Origin: Isoetes taiwanensis
Taxonomy: Eukaryota; Streptophyta; Lycopodiopsida; Isoetales; Isoetaceae
Direction: 5' to 3'
DNA length: 64,000 nucleotides
NCBI GenBank assembly: GCA_021234155.1
Contig: JAJEKV010000017.1
Coordinates: 4,006,792 to 4,070,791, forward strand
The notes below the pieces were generated by a model. It was not told where the DNA came from and ran no database searches. It saw nothing but the letters and a program-made list of their open reading frames with translations. How positions within the stretch are numbered: the first letter of the stretch is position 1; each line of letters opens with the position of its first letter. Positions 13,776 to 36,656 of this stretch are shown here, piece by piece. Made by a program: the position numbers and the translations under genes.

Positions 13776-13801
13776 TGGCCCGAAGGGCCAAAATTTTTTA
13801 G
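13776..13801 (+). other. GC hairpin followed by A/T tract ending in TTAG
   Basis: TGGCCC-GAA-GGGCCA forms a perfect 6-bp stem with a 3-base loop, followed by AAA, six T and AG. The same hairpin-plus-tract precedes the related element at 40097-40124. Its layout recalls Helitron 3' ends (hairpin, then a short tract, then CTRR), although the last four bases here are TTAG. Confidence 0.4.
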
Positions 13802-13807
13802 TATAAT

Positions 13808-14252
13808 AACCAACACATAACTACCATTGACATTAATAAATATAACCATTGGATCCAACACATTTAAATTAAAATCCCCTTAAACCCCTTTGGTTTGGGT
13901 GCATATTCACCGCGGGGTGGCGAGGGGTTAGGCGTGAGCCCTCATAATTGTATTTTATTTTACGCGTCTGAAATCAACACCATATAGTATTTCCAAGAAA
14001 TCATATAGTATTTTTGAGAATCTTATTATCTGAGATAGCAAAATCTTGTACTTGCATACCCCACAAAACGAGGAACTTTACGTGACGGTGTAGATTAAAG
14101 AATAAGGGGCTTAATATGCCAATCCGATGACTCGATGCGAGTCACCCCCTGTGAATATGCACAAACCAAAGGGGGTTTAAGGGGGATTTAATTTAAATGT
14201 GTTGGATCCAATGGTTATATTTATTAATGTCAATGGTAGTTATGTGTTGGTT
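13808..14252 (+). mobile_element. Long-TIR foldback element, copy 2, with TAAT target duplication
   Basis: Arms of about 110 bases are nearly perfect inverted repeats, starting AACCAACACATAAC on the left and ending GTTATGTGTTGGTT on the right. A direct TAAT flanks both ends (13804-13807 and 14253-14256), which is a candidate target-site duplication. The roughly 220-base centre is non-coding and matches copies 1 and 3. This is the best-preserved member and abuts the Copia RNase H fragment. Confidence 0.8.
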
Positions 14253-14256
14253 TAAT

Positions 14257-15045
14257 ATGAGTGATTGTAACATAGCACAGACTCCCTTAGTACCAGGGCA
14301 CAAGATCTCAGCTCATATGTGTCCAAAAACAGAGAAAGAGAAAAGGCAAATGGAAAATACACCCTACATGTCACTAATTGGATGTTTGTCTTATCTAGCA
14401 AACTGCACAAGACCAGATATAGCCTTTGGAGTAAACATATTAAGCAGGTACAACAATAATCCTGGTCTAGAACATTGGACAGCTGCTAAAAGAATTTTGA
14501 GATACCTTGAAGGAAGTCTGGATATTGGCATTATGTATAACTCAGATGAATTACAATTAAAGGCTTATTGTGACTCTGACTGGGCAGGTGATTTAGACCA
14601 AAGAAAATCAACATCAGGATATGTTGTTTTATTGGGAGGTGCGCCTGTAGCCTAGAAATGCAAGAAGCAAGGAAGTATAGCTCTCTCTAATGCAGAAGCA
14701 GAATACAATGCTGCAACTTTATTAAGTAAAGAGGTGGTATGGGAAAGAAGACTGCTTGCTGAACTAGGGATAGAACAAATAGAACCTACAGTGAATTTTT
14801 GTGATAGCACAAGCTGCATAGCTATGTCAAAAAACTCTGTGTTGCATGAAAGATGTAAGCATATAGAGATGGAAGTCCATTTTATTAGAGATATGGTTGA
14901 AAAAAATCTGATACATCTTACTTATGTTAGTACAGTTAATCAAATGGCAGATCTACTGACAAAAGCATTATCACTTGGAAGGTTTCAGGTTTTGAGAGAT
15001 GCAGTACAATATAATCATAAGAAAGATTACATGAAGGGGGAATGA
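14257..15045 (+). pseudogene. Copia pol fragment: end of RT and RNase H
   Basis: One reading frame covers the last part of the reverse transcriptase (MSDCNIAQTPL onward, with the conserved YMSLIGCLSYLANCTRPDI stretch) and the RNase H domain (YCDSDWAGDLDQRKSTSGY, later LSNAEAEY and HIEMEVHFIRD). It ends one base into the 3' LTR, as is normal for Copia. There is one internal stop (TAG at about 14653) where a tryptophan is expected, consistent with a TGG to TAG change. The rest of the polyprotein is missing on the left, where a foldback element begins. This copy is far better preserved than the 5.3-9.0 kb copy, so it is probably a younger or different insertion. Confidence 0.9.
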
Positions 15046-15817
15046 TAGAAATTATATGTCATGTGAATCTTTCATGCAGTTGAATTCAGAGATTGAAGGT
15101 AGAAGTGCTGAATAAACCTATAGTCACAGTGAGAACAGTTTGGTTAACTTGGTTAACTTGGTTTGAGTGTACAATCAAGTGTACAACATTGGAAGTTGAG
15201 GTTATATTGGAAATTCAATGACATGGTTAAGAGATACAACTAATATTAAAACAAGTGTTGAAAGTTAGAATTTTAAATCCAATGGTTTAAAAGTCGATTT
15301 CAAGGAAGACGTCTGTGGGATATATAGACACCAAAGAATTCTAAGTTTAGAATTCTTATCCGATCGAAACCGACTCAGAATCGGATATAAATTGATTGCA
15401 CTGAGGCTCAGAAGATGACCGGACTGCAGATTGTTCGATCTAAGAGGTGTTACGCCAAGGAGAGCAGGTTATTTTGTCGGGTCAACTGTAGCTACAGTGT
15501 TTGGATCAATCCGTAGCTACAGTAGTTTTGAACATTAATTGCTATGATTTCAGTGCATGGTTGAATTGATTTATTTTAATACTTGATAATTGCAAGGGAT
15601 TAGGGACCATCTTGTGGCTCCCTTGCTTGCTAGAATTTCCTTGAGAAATTCATGCTTGATATCAAGTATACACTTGACTTGTTGATGCATAGATCAATCT
15701 CACTTCAATTGTCTTGATTATAAAACTTGCAAACCTTGAATATTTATTTGTCAAGTCGTTTGAGAAGTTTGTCAAGTAGATTGTGAAGGTGAACATCTAG
15801 TAGGCTTAATCCCAACA
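15043..15817 (+). mobile_element. Copia 3' LTR with polypurine tract just upstream
   Basis: A purine tract (GAAGGGGGAA, 15033-15042) precedes a TG start, and the LTR ends in CCCAACA, giving about 775 bases with TG...CA ends. The last ~370 bases match the LTR end at 3500-3843, including the junction that carries the primer binding site there. The first ~400 bases have no counterpart upstream of the 3.8-kb LTR. Confidence 0.8.
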
Positions 15818-17872
15818 TGTTTCAGCTCACCGACTTATGATTGCTCACAAGTGATATATTGCAAGCTTCAAATTTTGTAAGGGTAAGGCCACATTACAAG
15901 CAGTTGTATCTAGGCCCTTATGACAGAAAATATAATTGCTCATTTATTCTATTTCAATGATGCAAGGATGTACGATATGAGATATAGAATGTGGGATCTA
16001 CATCATTAAGCAAGTATACTTTTGTATCAAACTCCTAAATGATTTGCAGAGCTTTGGTCTATCAAAGATCAACTGCAGCAACATCCCCATCGATGCAGTG
16101 TAAGCAGTTGTAGTCTCATGGTAAGCAGTTGTAGCCGATTCAGAGCTTGCAATCACATATGAGCTTAAACAGATGTGGAAAATTCTAAAACGTTCTGACA
16201 ATTTATAGCATCCAAATGTTAGTTTTGGAATAGAATGAAACAACCTATACAGTAGATGTCTCCCTTAGCAGATAGTAAGTTGTCTTGTTGATTTGGAAGC
16301 CACATGCACATTATATGGTTGCTCGTTACGGCCAAGAACAATCACAATTATTGTTGTATTTTGAACTCATAACTATTAGAATTTGGCCAAACCTGCTATT
16401 CTTTTCATTGGTTACTAGGCAAACTCATGACAGACAAACTGATTAGAATTGAGTTGAATTGGATTGTTTTAGAGCAAAACCTGTTAAAATCAATTGGCCT
16501 CGTCAGAGTCTATATAGGCTCTTTTTCTAAATGATGCTATATACAACATACATAGTGGATATAACTAGAATCTATAAAATCAATGTTGAGATTAGGCTAC
16601 GTGAAGCACCATATATTTTTACTGCTTTTCACGTGACGTCTGTGGCCTCTATGCATCTTTCCGACATATTATACATGCATTTACTGTTCATTCCACATGG
16701 CATCCTCTTATAATTGCCTAAATCTCAACCCAATGTATCTATGTTGCCATCCATGTGTCTTCTATTCCTCTTTCTATACGATTGTCTAGATTTGCAATAT
16801 GCCGCCTTCCACATGCCTCTATGTCCCTATGGCTATGCTCTTAGTCAGGAGATGCAAGATGTCGTACCATGTGTTTCCAAGGTGCAACCCCTCCATGTCT
16901 CAGGTTGTTTTTTTTCTTTCTTTCTTTCCTTCCTTTTTTTCTTTTGAAGAAGATAGATAAATAGATAGATAGTATTTTTACATCAAGGCATTGATGAGGA
17001 CATATGATGGATTCCCAGAGACTTGAAAAGAAGATCTCTCAATTGCTAACCCAATAGACCAGGCATTAAGATACATAGGTAGGTAGGTAGGTAGATAGTT
17101 GTTTTAATATCACGCCACTACGCAGCATCCAACTTGACATTTGACCACACACCACACTACATTATTGGATTGGGCCCTTCCCCCAAACACTTTACATTGC
17201 ATCTGTGGAATTTGACGCTCAATAGTTTAGAGTGTGATTCTAGGCAGTCTCAAACTCGAGATCTGTAGTTGCTGGAACTAGTGTGTTATCAAGACCTTTG
17301 TTGGAAAACAATATGCCTACAGATAGATAAATGTTGAAAATGTTGCCACCAAGTGAAATGTAGATGATTGAATTGCATTGAACTGAATTTATCGTGCATA
17401 GGGACCAAAATGTCTATGGAATCCAATAAAGGAAGAGCACAAACAAGCCTTCTTTGCTTAGGATCCCCCCCCCCGGGTTTTGAGGGACATTAACACTGTG
17501 CAAATCCGAAGAGCTTAGCATTCATATTCAATGGCATATTCTATTTTCATGCTCCTCGCAGTCCTATGAGAACAACTCTATTTCCTTTTATATCGATAAA
17601 TGATGAAACTCAATTGCTTTAAGTAAAAACATTTGAATTTGGCAATATACTAGCATGAAAAAAATTGGAATCTTTTATAACAAAAGATAGATTGGGCAAC
17701 AATCAAGCCATTGTATTTATCCTTTGCAGTGGATAAGCTATTTTGTATTGCCAAAATGTGGAACAAGTTTGTGTATATATCTCTTTCACAAAGAGGCCTG
17801 TCTTTAGCAGCATTTAGCAAAATAGATGCTATGCAAAGCAATGATAAAGAAATGGAATAATTATTCCTTTTT
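15818..17872. other. Unassigned DNA with simple repeats
   Basis: I recognise no gene. The stretch contains CTTT- and GATA-type microsatellites near 16.9-17.1 kb and a C-run at 17465. Short frames on both strands look non-coding. Confidence 0.5.
16909..17102. repeat. Microsatellites: (CTTT)n, (GATA)n and (TAGG)n
   Basis: A CTTT/CCTT run lies at 16909-16946, GATA/AATA repeats at about 16950-16970, and TAGG repeats at 17079-17102. They are simple sequence repeats. Confidence 0.8.
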
Positions 17873-17895
17873 GGGTTGCCCGTAGGGGGCAACCC
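17873..17895. other. Perfect GC hairpin GGGTTGCCC / GGGCAACCC
   Basis: Two 9-base arms flank a 5-base loop. Related hairpins occur at 54575-54597 and 54865-54889, and a different one sharing GGGCAACCC lies at 61175-61195. They may mark ends of a small element family. Confidence 0.4.
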
Positions 17896-18354
17896 TCTTG
17901 TTGGAGGGTGGAGTGACGGTTTGAAGTCTTGGATTTATTTTAAGGATAATGTGCCCCAGAATATTCTATGTAAGCGGATGCGATCGGTTGGGCTTTTTTA
18001 GGGCTTTTGTGACGCCCAGTGACAGTTAGACGGCAACGATTCGCCTGGGATGTGCCTGACGGTAGGGATTGTTCGGGCCTCTGGCAGTGGCATGAATGCT
18101 TCCTTTTCTTTCGTTCCGGCCGATCCATGCAGTGGAAGCAGAATTGCAGGTACATTTGCAGCTGTTTAGCACGTTCATTCCTCAACTCTTGCTATGCTTC
18201 GGATTATGAAGGCTTGTAGGTTTCAATGAAGATGCCAAAGTTAAGCTATATTATAACAGATCTGTGGAGTACGAGGTGATTTATATATCTTATCAACGTT
18301 CTGCATTATAGCTTTGACTCATTTTATTATCTTTCTTTTAGGCATTATGTAGTC

Positions 18355-21300
18355 TTGGCTTTAGCTTCACAGTATATATATGTAAAAGGCTTAACACTCG
18401 ATATTTGTCAGACCCAGAGTTTACTAATGGCTGCAGGCATGCCTGGTCCTCTACATTTTCTCGTCTTCGAGGTATGTCTGGGGTTGTTGACGCTTTGGCA
18501 GCAGTTAAATCCTTTGCTAAGCAGTGGGGACGTAGGAAGGCACAGGCAGCTAGAGGCCGGCTACTAGCTTTGTATATGGAGCTTCAAATGTGTCGTTCAC
18601 AAACCCCTACATCAGGTATTCGAGAGAAAGAGCTATTGGCAGAAATAAGAAACATTGAGTCGATACATGCAACTCAAGCTCGCGTTAAGGGCGATTTGGA
18701 TTGGTTTAAATTGGGAGATAGGTGCTCTCACTTCTTCTTTAAGGCGGCAAGGAGAAGACGTATGTCAAGCTCCATATCTTCGCTACTTCTACCTGATGGC
18801 TCTGAAATTTCTGATGTTGCGCTGTTAAAGCAGTTTCTTTTTTATCATTTCTCTGCTTTTTTTGCTGGTTAGTCTCTGCCCTTCCAAGAGGACATGCAGG
18901 AGGCAGTTTTATCTAAGATTCATCCTATTATTTCCCCACAGCAGCGTGTTCAGTTGGAATCAACTATTACTGTCAATGATTTGCATTCTGCTGTAGACTC
19001 TTTAAAGAAGAATAAGTGCCCAGGCTTGGATGGTTTTCTTGCAGAGTTTTTCCAAGCTTATTGGAATTGGCTTGGTGATGACGTCTTCAATGCTTTCTCT
19101 GAGTTTCGCCGGTTCAGGAGCTTGGATAAGATCATCAACACTGGTTGCATTTCCCGTGTTCCTAAGTGCAAAGAGCCTAAAACTATCTCGGATTGGCGCC
19201 CTATAACTTTGTTATCTACGGTGTACAAGATCTTTGCTAAGGCCTTGGCGGAGAAAGTGAGGGATAGCTTGGCAGAGTCTATCTCCTCCACGCAATCAGG
19301 TTTTTTACCTAAGCGCTGTATTCTTGATAATGTGGCCGCCGCTTATGAGGGGATGTGTTGGGCGCGTCTTAAGGGTCAGCGCATTGTATATCTCAAATTG
19401 GATTTTGCTAAAGCCTATGACAGTATAAATTGGAATTTCCTAAAAAAATGCCTTCTGACATTGGGATTTGGAGAGTTGTTTACTACAGATGTTATGAAGC
19501 TCCATCTTTCTGCTCGGTCTACTGTGCTTTTTCAGGGAGAACCGTCGGCTGTGTTTCCTGTTGGTAGAGGAGTTCAACAAGGATGTCCCCTTGCCCCATT
19601 ATTGTTCACCATTGTGGCAGAGGTACTGTCCTAGCTATTCTCTTCGGCTACTCAAGATGGCGTAATTCAGGGATTGACTATGGAGGATGGTTCTCAAGAA
19701 GTGTGTAATCAGTATGCTGATGATACATTTCTCTTTCTAGTGGCTGAGGATGATAATCTTCAGAATGCTAAGCTTTTGCTGGACTCTTTCTCCCTGGCAT
19801 CAGGGGTTCTTGTTGGGTGGCTAAAGTGCTCTGCTTTATGGACTTTGGATGTGGATGTTCCTCCTTGTGTTTACGAGTATCCGTGGAAAGTGCTTCCTTA
19901 AGGGAAGGCCACTAAACTCTTGGGCATTCCTGTAGGTATACATATCTCTACTTCAGATGCATGAGATGTTATAGTGGAAGGCCTGCGTAAGCATCTTTTT
20001 TGGTGGAATACAGCTAAGCTTTCTCCGGGTAGGATAGTAGTTGCTAAGCGTGTTCTCAAAGAACACTCATGTGTATATGGCATCTGCCGTGCTTGCCTCA
20101 CAAACAAAGTTTCAAGAGGTTGTCGCAATTGTCCGTAACTTCATTTGGGCAGGTACTGAGACAGGTGTAGTTGTGAAGGTCGCGTGGTCCACATGTATCA
20201 AACCAAAATTTGCTGGAGGTCTAGGTATGATTGACTTTCATTTACAGAGTAAAATTATGATATCTAAGTTCATTTGTCGCTACTTGGTGGGTATGGTACA
20301 TTCGCCTGGAATGAGATTGGTTGCGCAAGCACTTGGGCAGTGTATTCCTTTTGGGAAACTGGCACTTAAAGCAGTTCTTCCTTGGTGTCTCTTTTTTTCG
20401 CCCATATATCCGAATGCTTCCCCTTCTTGAAGGGGCTTGGGGAGACGATTAGGTGTGCTATTTAAGATTAATCCAGTGTATGTCCACAAAGTGCATTCTT
20501 CGTGTTGGTGGATTCCTCCGGATAACCACATGCCTCGTGTCGCGATTGTACATCCATTGACTTCGGCGACGTTGGAGGCGTCTTTGGTATTCTCACAATT
20601 GGTGCTTGGTATGAGGCGGGGACACTTGTTGACTTGGGATGCTTTTCGACTAAGTTTATGCTATCTCGATGGGGACGAGAACTTCGCGGGCAAAAGCCGG
20701 CCGGCATTACGCAAGACACTCCTTCACAATCGGTTGATGTGCCTATTTGGACCGGGTCCCCAAATTGTTAATGCACGGCGTCTTGTGCATTCGTTATATC
20801 AAAAGTCGGTTGATGTTGACATTGTCCCCCTCGGGCTGGTTGGCGACTCCGCATTCCCCTCCTCGGTGGAAGCGTATGTGGTCCCAGGTCCGGAATAAAT
20901 TCTTTGCATCCCAAAGTTTCTACCTTATGGTGGCAACTCCTTCACAGATGTCTGCGGGTTAATGTGCTGGTTCATAAGTTTTATCCCCGCATTTCAGAAC
21001 TCTGCCCACTGTGTAAACAGCAAGTTGAGAGTATCGAGCCCTGCTTTTTTCTATGTGACCAAGTTCAGCCAGTTTGGTCAAGGTTACTATCTCTCTTCCA
21101 TGTGGTCTTGACTAGCCTGCAGGTGCTTCTCACCATTTATCCTTCCACTTGGAACAGCTTGTAGCAACAGGCTTTCCATTTAGCTTCAGGTTGGTTGTTG
21201 TGGTCTATTTGGAAAAGAAGGCGAATGTATATCTGCAAGGGCTTATCAATTACTGTCAACCAACTTCTTCACGAGGCGCAAGATAGATTGGTGAAGGCAT

Positions 21301-21494
21301 ACTTATGTTCTCAGCTTGCTCATGAGAAAAATGCTTGATTTTTGAGGAATATTTGGGTATCTTATCGTATGCATAGACAGGTGGCTGCACTCAGTGGATT
21401 ATCTTGTCTGCTGAGATTTTATTCCTGCTGCATCTATGTGTGTACTTCTTCTGGAATTTTGAATAAGAGTTTGTCGTCCTTCAAAAAAAAAAAA
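18355..21494 (+). mobile_element. 5'-truncated L1-type LINE with A-tail
   Basis: The element keeps the linker after the endonuclease, the reverse transcriptase and the C-terminal zinc-knuckle domain, and ends in a 12-base A-run preceded by GTCGTCCTTC. The endonuclease and ORF1 are absent, as expected from incomplete target-primed reverse transcription. I could not define the exact 5' junction or a target duplication. The last bases of the 3' end are shared with the ORF1-only element at 49683-50981, which marks them as relatives. Confidence 0.85.
18405..21164 (+). pseudogene. LINE ORF2 remnant: reverse transcriptase and zf-RVT
   Basis: The main frame reads from about 18405 to 20040, with in-frame stops near 18870, 19633, 19900 and 19963 and a frameshift near 20040. 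The linker has WFKLGDRCSHFFFKAA, typical after the L1 endonuclease. Reverse-transcriptase motifs follow in order: KNKCPGLDG, DWRPITLLSTVYKI, LKLDFAKAYDSINW, GVQQGCPLAPLLF and the catalytic YADD. A thumb/connection region follows, then a zf-RVT-like domain (LWWQLLHRCLRVN...CPLCKQQ...CFFLC) in the original frame at 20904-21164. It once copied its own RNA into the genome and cannot do so now. Confidence 0.9.
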
Positions 21495-23859
21495 TACCCA
21501 AGCATCACTGTCAGAGCTTGTCAAATGTTTAAAAATTTCTGGCTACTGTATTTGAATCCTCCATAGGATTTTAATCATCTTAACACAGCAAACATTCCAT
21601 TTTGTTTGTGCCTCTCATCAACATGACAGGTACTAAAGAAGTCTTTATTTTCTTTTTCTCTATAGGTTGAGCTATCCAATCCAAATTGAATTGCGAATGC
21701 TTGAAGTGTTTTACCACAAAATATATAAGGTATTTCCTATCATTTTGCAATTGCATGAAAGGCTCTAGACTTATAACTTCCACCTAATTCTCTTTGAGGC
21801 ACATATGCTGCGATGATTGTTTTCTTCGTCTAATCAACCCTCCTCTGACAGGACTGCACTTTCTCTACTATGTCAACCAAGCAACACTGCACAATTTTTG
21901 AGACTTTGCTATTGAAAGTGTAAAAAATTTCAAAATTGATTAGCTTGGCAATTATTCTTCTTTGTCCCTTCCTAAAATTCAAATGATTGAATGGTCATGT
22001 ATTGGCTCCCTTGGCCGAAGGCTAAAGTCCACATAAGACTCACGTTATGGAATTAGAAGTTCCAGATTATAGAAATAACTATCTTGATCAACCTATAATA
22101 CAGGAGAAAAAATCACTTGCTAATGAAGTCCAAGGACCACTACTCTCAGTAAAGCACAAACCATGAAAGCACAGATCACTGAAAGCATGAACTTGATACC
22201 TTAATTTACAGCATGTAAGCTGTTATATGCAATTTAGTGAAGTCATCTCATGGCACAACAGAATTTGCAAATGCAGACCATTAAGAGACCATTCATCTAT
22301 AATAGCATTACTGCAGTATATGCGCACGGAATAGGGTGTCACAGAGGTCTTGCAACCGTCGAAAATTCATGACAAAAAATGTCTTGCAACCCTCAAAAAA
22401 TCATGACAAAATATTAGGGTGCCACAGAGATCTTGCAACACTAGAAAATTCATGACAAAAACCTATTGACAACGATGTTTAAATGCATACTTAATGAAAG
22501 CAAGCTTCAGCACAAATCCACAGTACCTCTACATATTATGCCAATCAATATTTCATAGACGTATTCTTATATCAAAAAGCACATATTCTCAATGACCAAT
22601 CACAAAAGATGAGAAAATCATCTTAGTTTTTTCTATTAAATTCCGATTGTTAATGCTAATTGCCATGAAAGGTGAACTCATAGAGAGCTGCAAGTATTGC
22701 CAATTCATGCATACTCATAAAGACATCAGTGACAGCTACATTATCCAATCTATGGCAACTCCAGATCCTTGCCGTACCTTTCAGCGCCTCAGTCGTATAA
22801 AAGCCAATTATCAGGAAAAAAAAAATTTAAGAGAAATAGCTCATGTCCTAGACACTTTCAATACGTGGATTCCTGGCCTGTGGAAGGCAATTCGGGTTTT
22901 ATACAAATCATGTGGATACAACTACCTCGTGGAGCTGGGAAATGCTAAGATTAAAGATGCAATGGCCATTGAAGGGTGATAAAGCTTGATTGGAGCTTGA
23001 TATGCTGTTTAACATTTGGAAATATGTTTTCCCTCAAGCTTATGAAACTATTGAGCAACATCATGGTCATGAATATTTTTACACAAAAGAGTGCAGCTGC
23101 CATGGTTAAATGGACTCTTCTACATGGTTAAAAGGCCCTAACAACGTCACTTATACTAAGTATATCCCTGATTTAAATTCCACATGCTTCCAGAAGCTTT
23201 GTAACTATATTATCAATAGAACTACAATCTGTCTTCTTCTTCACTAAAAGAAAAGAAATACTAAATAAATGAAACCTCCACAATCTATAGAAATGTGTCC
23301 TTTGAACAACTCATCCCTCTCAGTTTTAAAAACCTCATTGCAAACAACAAATCACCCCTCAACATTGATTACATAAACACTTTCGTACTGTACGATACAT
23401 GAATGAAGATGTTAGAATAAAAGAACTTTTGAACCTAGGCTAATAATACAAGAAAGTTATTGCTAATTCCAAAGCTCTCCGAATACATCCACTATTAACA
23501 TCCAATCCCATATGTTTATGCCATACTTTTTACGCACAATATTATTCGGCACAAAAACGTCCAGAGTAATTGCGCATGCATCAATGGCTCCTCCAGAGGG
23601 CAACCCATTGATGCATTAGCATCTTTTTGCATTTAAAGGTAAATATTATTTTAACGTCTACAAGGACTCTAAAGCAAGCCATGGGATGAGTCTATATATA
23701 GTGCGACTCTGGACGATCTCAAACTAAAGTGCCATCCTTTTATTTTAATTTCTAAGGTGCAGAGGCGGCGCACGAGCGGCGGAGCCGCAAGTGCTCGGCT
23801 GGCGGCGCCGCCTCAAAATTATTCAGCGGAATCCCTCCCGCCTGAAAATTATGTAATAC
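21495..23859. other. Unassigned DNA
   Basis: One frame at 22647-22979 (+) is open for 110 codons, but I recognise no domain in it and its middle spans an A-run. Otherwise frames are short. GC-rich palindromic words begin near 23760. Confidence 0.45.
22333..22463. repeat. Degenerate tandem repeat with GTCTTGCAACC and TCATGACAAAA
   Basis: The pair CTTGCAAC...TCATGACAAAA occurs three times. Two of the copies are preceded by a GTGCCACAGAG-like word. It is non-coding. Confidence 0.7.
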
Positions 23860-24686
23860 GTAAAACAACGGATGCCTCAAATTACTGATAATTACAGCAT
23901 TTTTTATACGGCGTAATATTTGCTCCACTATTCTAGAAGCGGCGCCGCCAGAATTGAAGGTGGGCGGGCCGGAATTGAAGCTCCAGACCAGAAATGGCAA
24001 GAGATAAGTATCTGGGAGGGGCGATTAGAGGAGGACCATGAAGAGTAGAAAAGGTGGTCTGGTTATGGCAGAATAGAGTAGGAAAAGGAAGAACGGCGGC
24101 CCTGTGGCCAGAATAGGGCCCCAATCTGTAGAAGCAAAGCATGTAACCCCCTTTTCTCCTACTGTTTGGCTCCGTCGAGGCGCGGGAAGAAGAGCATTCA
24201 AGGTTTTTTTAATCAAGATTGGCCATAGCCAGATAAGGGGTAAGATCTGAACTTAAGATATCTCCTAAAGGTCTGCCATAGCATTAAACAAGCTTCGGAA
24301 GCAGAAGCTCAAAAATGGCAAAGCAAGCAGAAGCTGACCTGTAGAAGCCTTCACAATTGAAAGCCCACCTGTAGAAGCTTCTTCTTCTTCTACATCTTCC
24401 TCTTCTTCATCCAAACAATCCCATTACTAAGAAATTTGGCCCAGCCGACAGATTCCGATCGTTTTCCCCATCTTTTCCCTCAAAATGCAGTCTTCAAATA
24501 CTTCAGAATGCCTCAGAAGGAGGTCTTCAATTACCCAAATGGGAGCAGTTGCCAGATAGGCCGAATTTGCCAAGGAACAGAGATGTATTTGCTAAAAAAA
24601 GAGAAGCATTTGCCGAAGAACAGAGATACAGAACAGAGAAGCTTGCTTCTTCAACCGGACGTAATTTGAGGCATCCGTTGTTTACA
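23860..24686. mobile_element. Possible DNA element bounded by 25-bp inverted repeats
   Basis: AACAACGGATGCCTCAAATT near 23865-23884 recurs as its reverse complement near 24663-24682, about 800 bases away, which fits terminal inverted repeats. No target duplication is visible at these borders. The interior holds GC palindromes and a TTC-rich microsatellite (24376-24414) but no recognised protein. It may instead be two halves of separate insertions. Confidence 0.4.
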
Positions 24687-24691
24687 TCCGA

Positions 24692-24837
24692 TAATCTATG
24701 GGGTTTTGGTTTTACGCCCGCAAATCACAGCGGCGCCGCCAGCCTCGACGGCGACTCGCGGCTGCCGCCGCTCATCGGCCGCCTCGTCTGGGGCGCCGCT
24801 GTGATTTTATGGGGCGTAAAACCAACCCCATAGATTA
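24692..24837. mobile_element. Short GC-rich foldback element (146 bp)
   Basis: The ends TAATCTATGGGG and CCCCATAGATTA are exact inverted repeats. The pairing continues inward through GGTTTTACGCCC and AATCACAGCGGCGCC, giving arms of about 45 bases around a GC-rich loop. The whole unit could fold into one hairpin. The symmetrical TAA/TTA ends would suit a Stowaway- or Tourist-like MITE, but the target duplication is ambiguous. Confidence 0.65.
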
Positions 24838-25340
24838 CCTAGTACGTAACCATTCAGAAGACAAGTCTTGCGTGGTTGCGTAATTCCATGAAAGCAAACA
24901 GATAATTTGACTACCCTAATGCTTAATGCTTAAGTAGGTTGTGTTCTGCGTATTACTTCGAGCTCTGCATTGATGCCTAAGGCACATACTAAGCATTGAT
25001 AAATCATGTATGCATCCAAATTAAGCCGACTAAATTATTATTCCTTCCTTTTTGGCAAATGAATACAGGATTTATTGGTCCTCACTAACATTTCTTAATC
25101 CCTCTAATTCAGGTGTATGACGAACTGGCCTGATCCGAGAAGGCACAAGTTGTCATCTGGAAATTTCTACGAGGTCATTTGCTCATTGTCAACAAGGTCC
25201 TACCTCCTCGTTTAGGAAGAACGTTTTGTGTGCTATCCTTAGGTTAACCCCGTCGTGGGTTATGCCCGAGAGGGGAGGGTTAACCTCCTCTTAAGAGCAT
25301 CATTGTAATTTCTTCCTCAGATAGACAAGAGAGAGTCCCT
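24838..25340. other. Downstream flank of the ABCC transporter gene
   Basis: This is DNA beyond the stop codon of the minus-strand transporter. It should contain the 3' untranslated region and polyadenylation site, but I could not place either with confidence. No other gene is seen. Confidence 0.5.
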
Positions 25341-36632
<11,292 letters not shown>

Positions 36633-36656
36633 GGAAATGGCGTGCGGGTGGCTCAT

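Noticed and set aside
22338-22463. CRISPR-like repeat array
   Set aside because: Only three degenerate repeats with unequal spacing, in a eukaryotic context.
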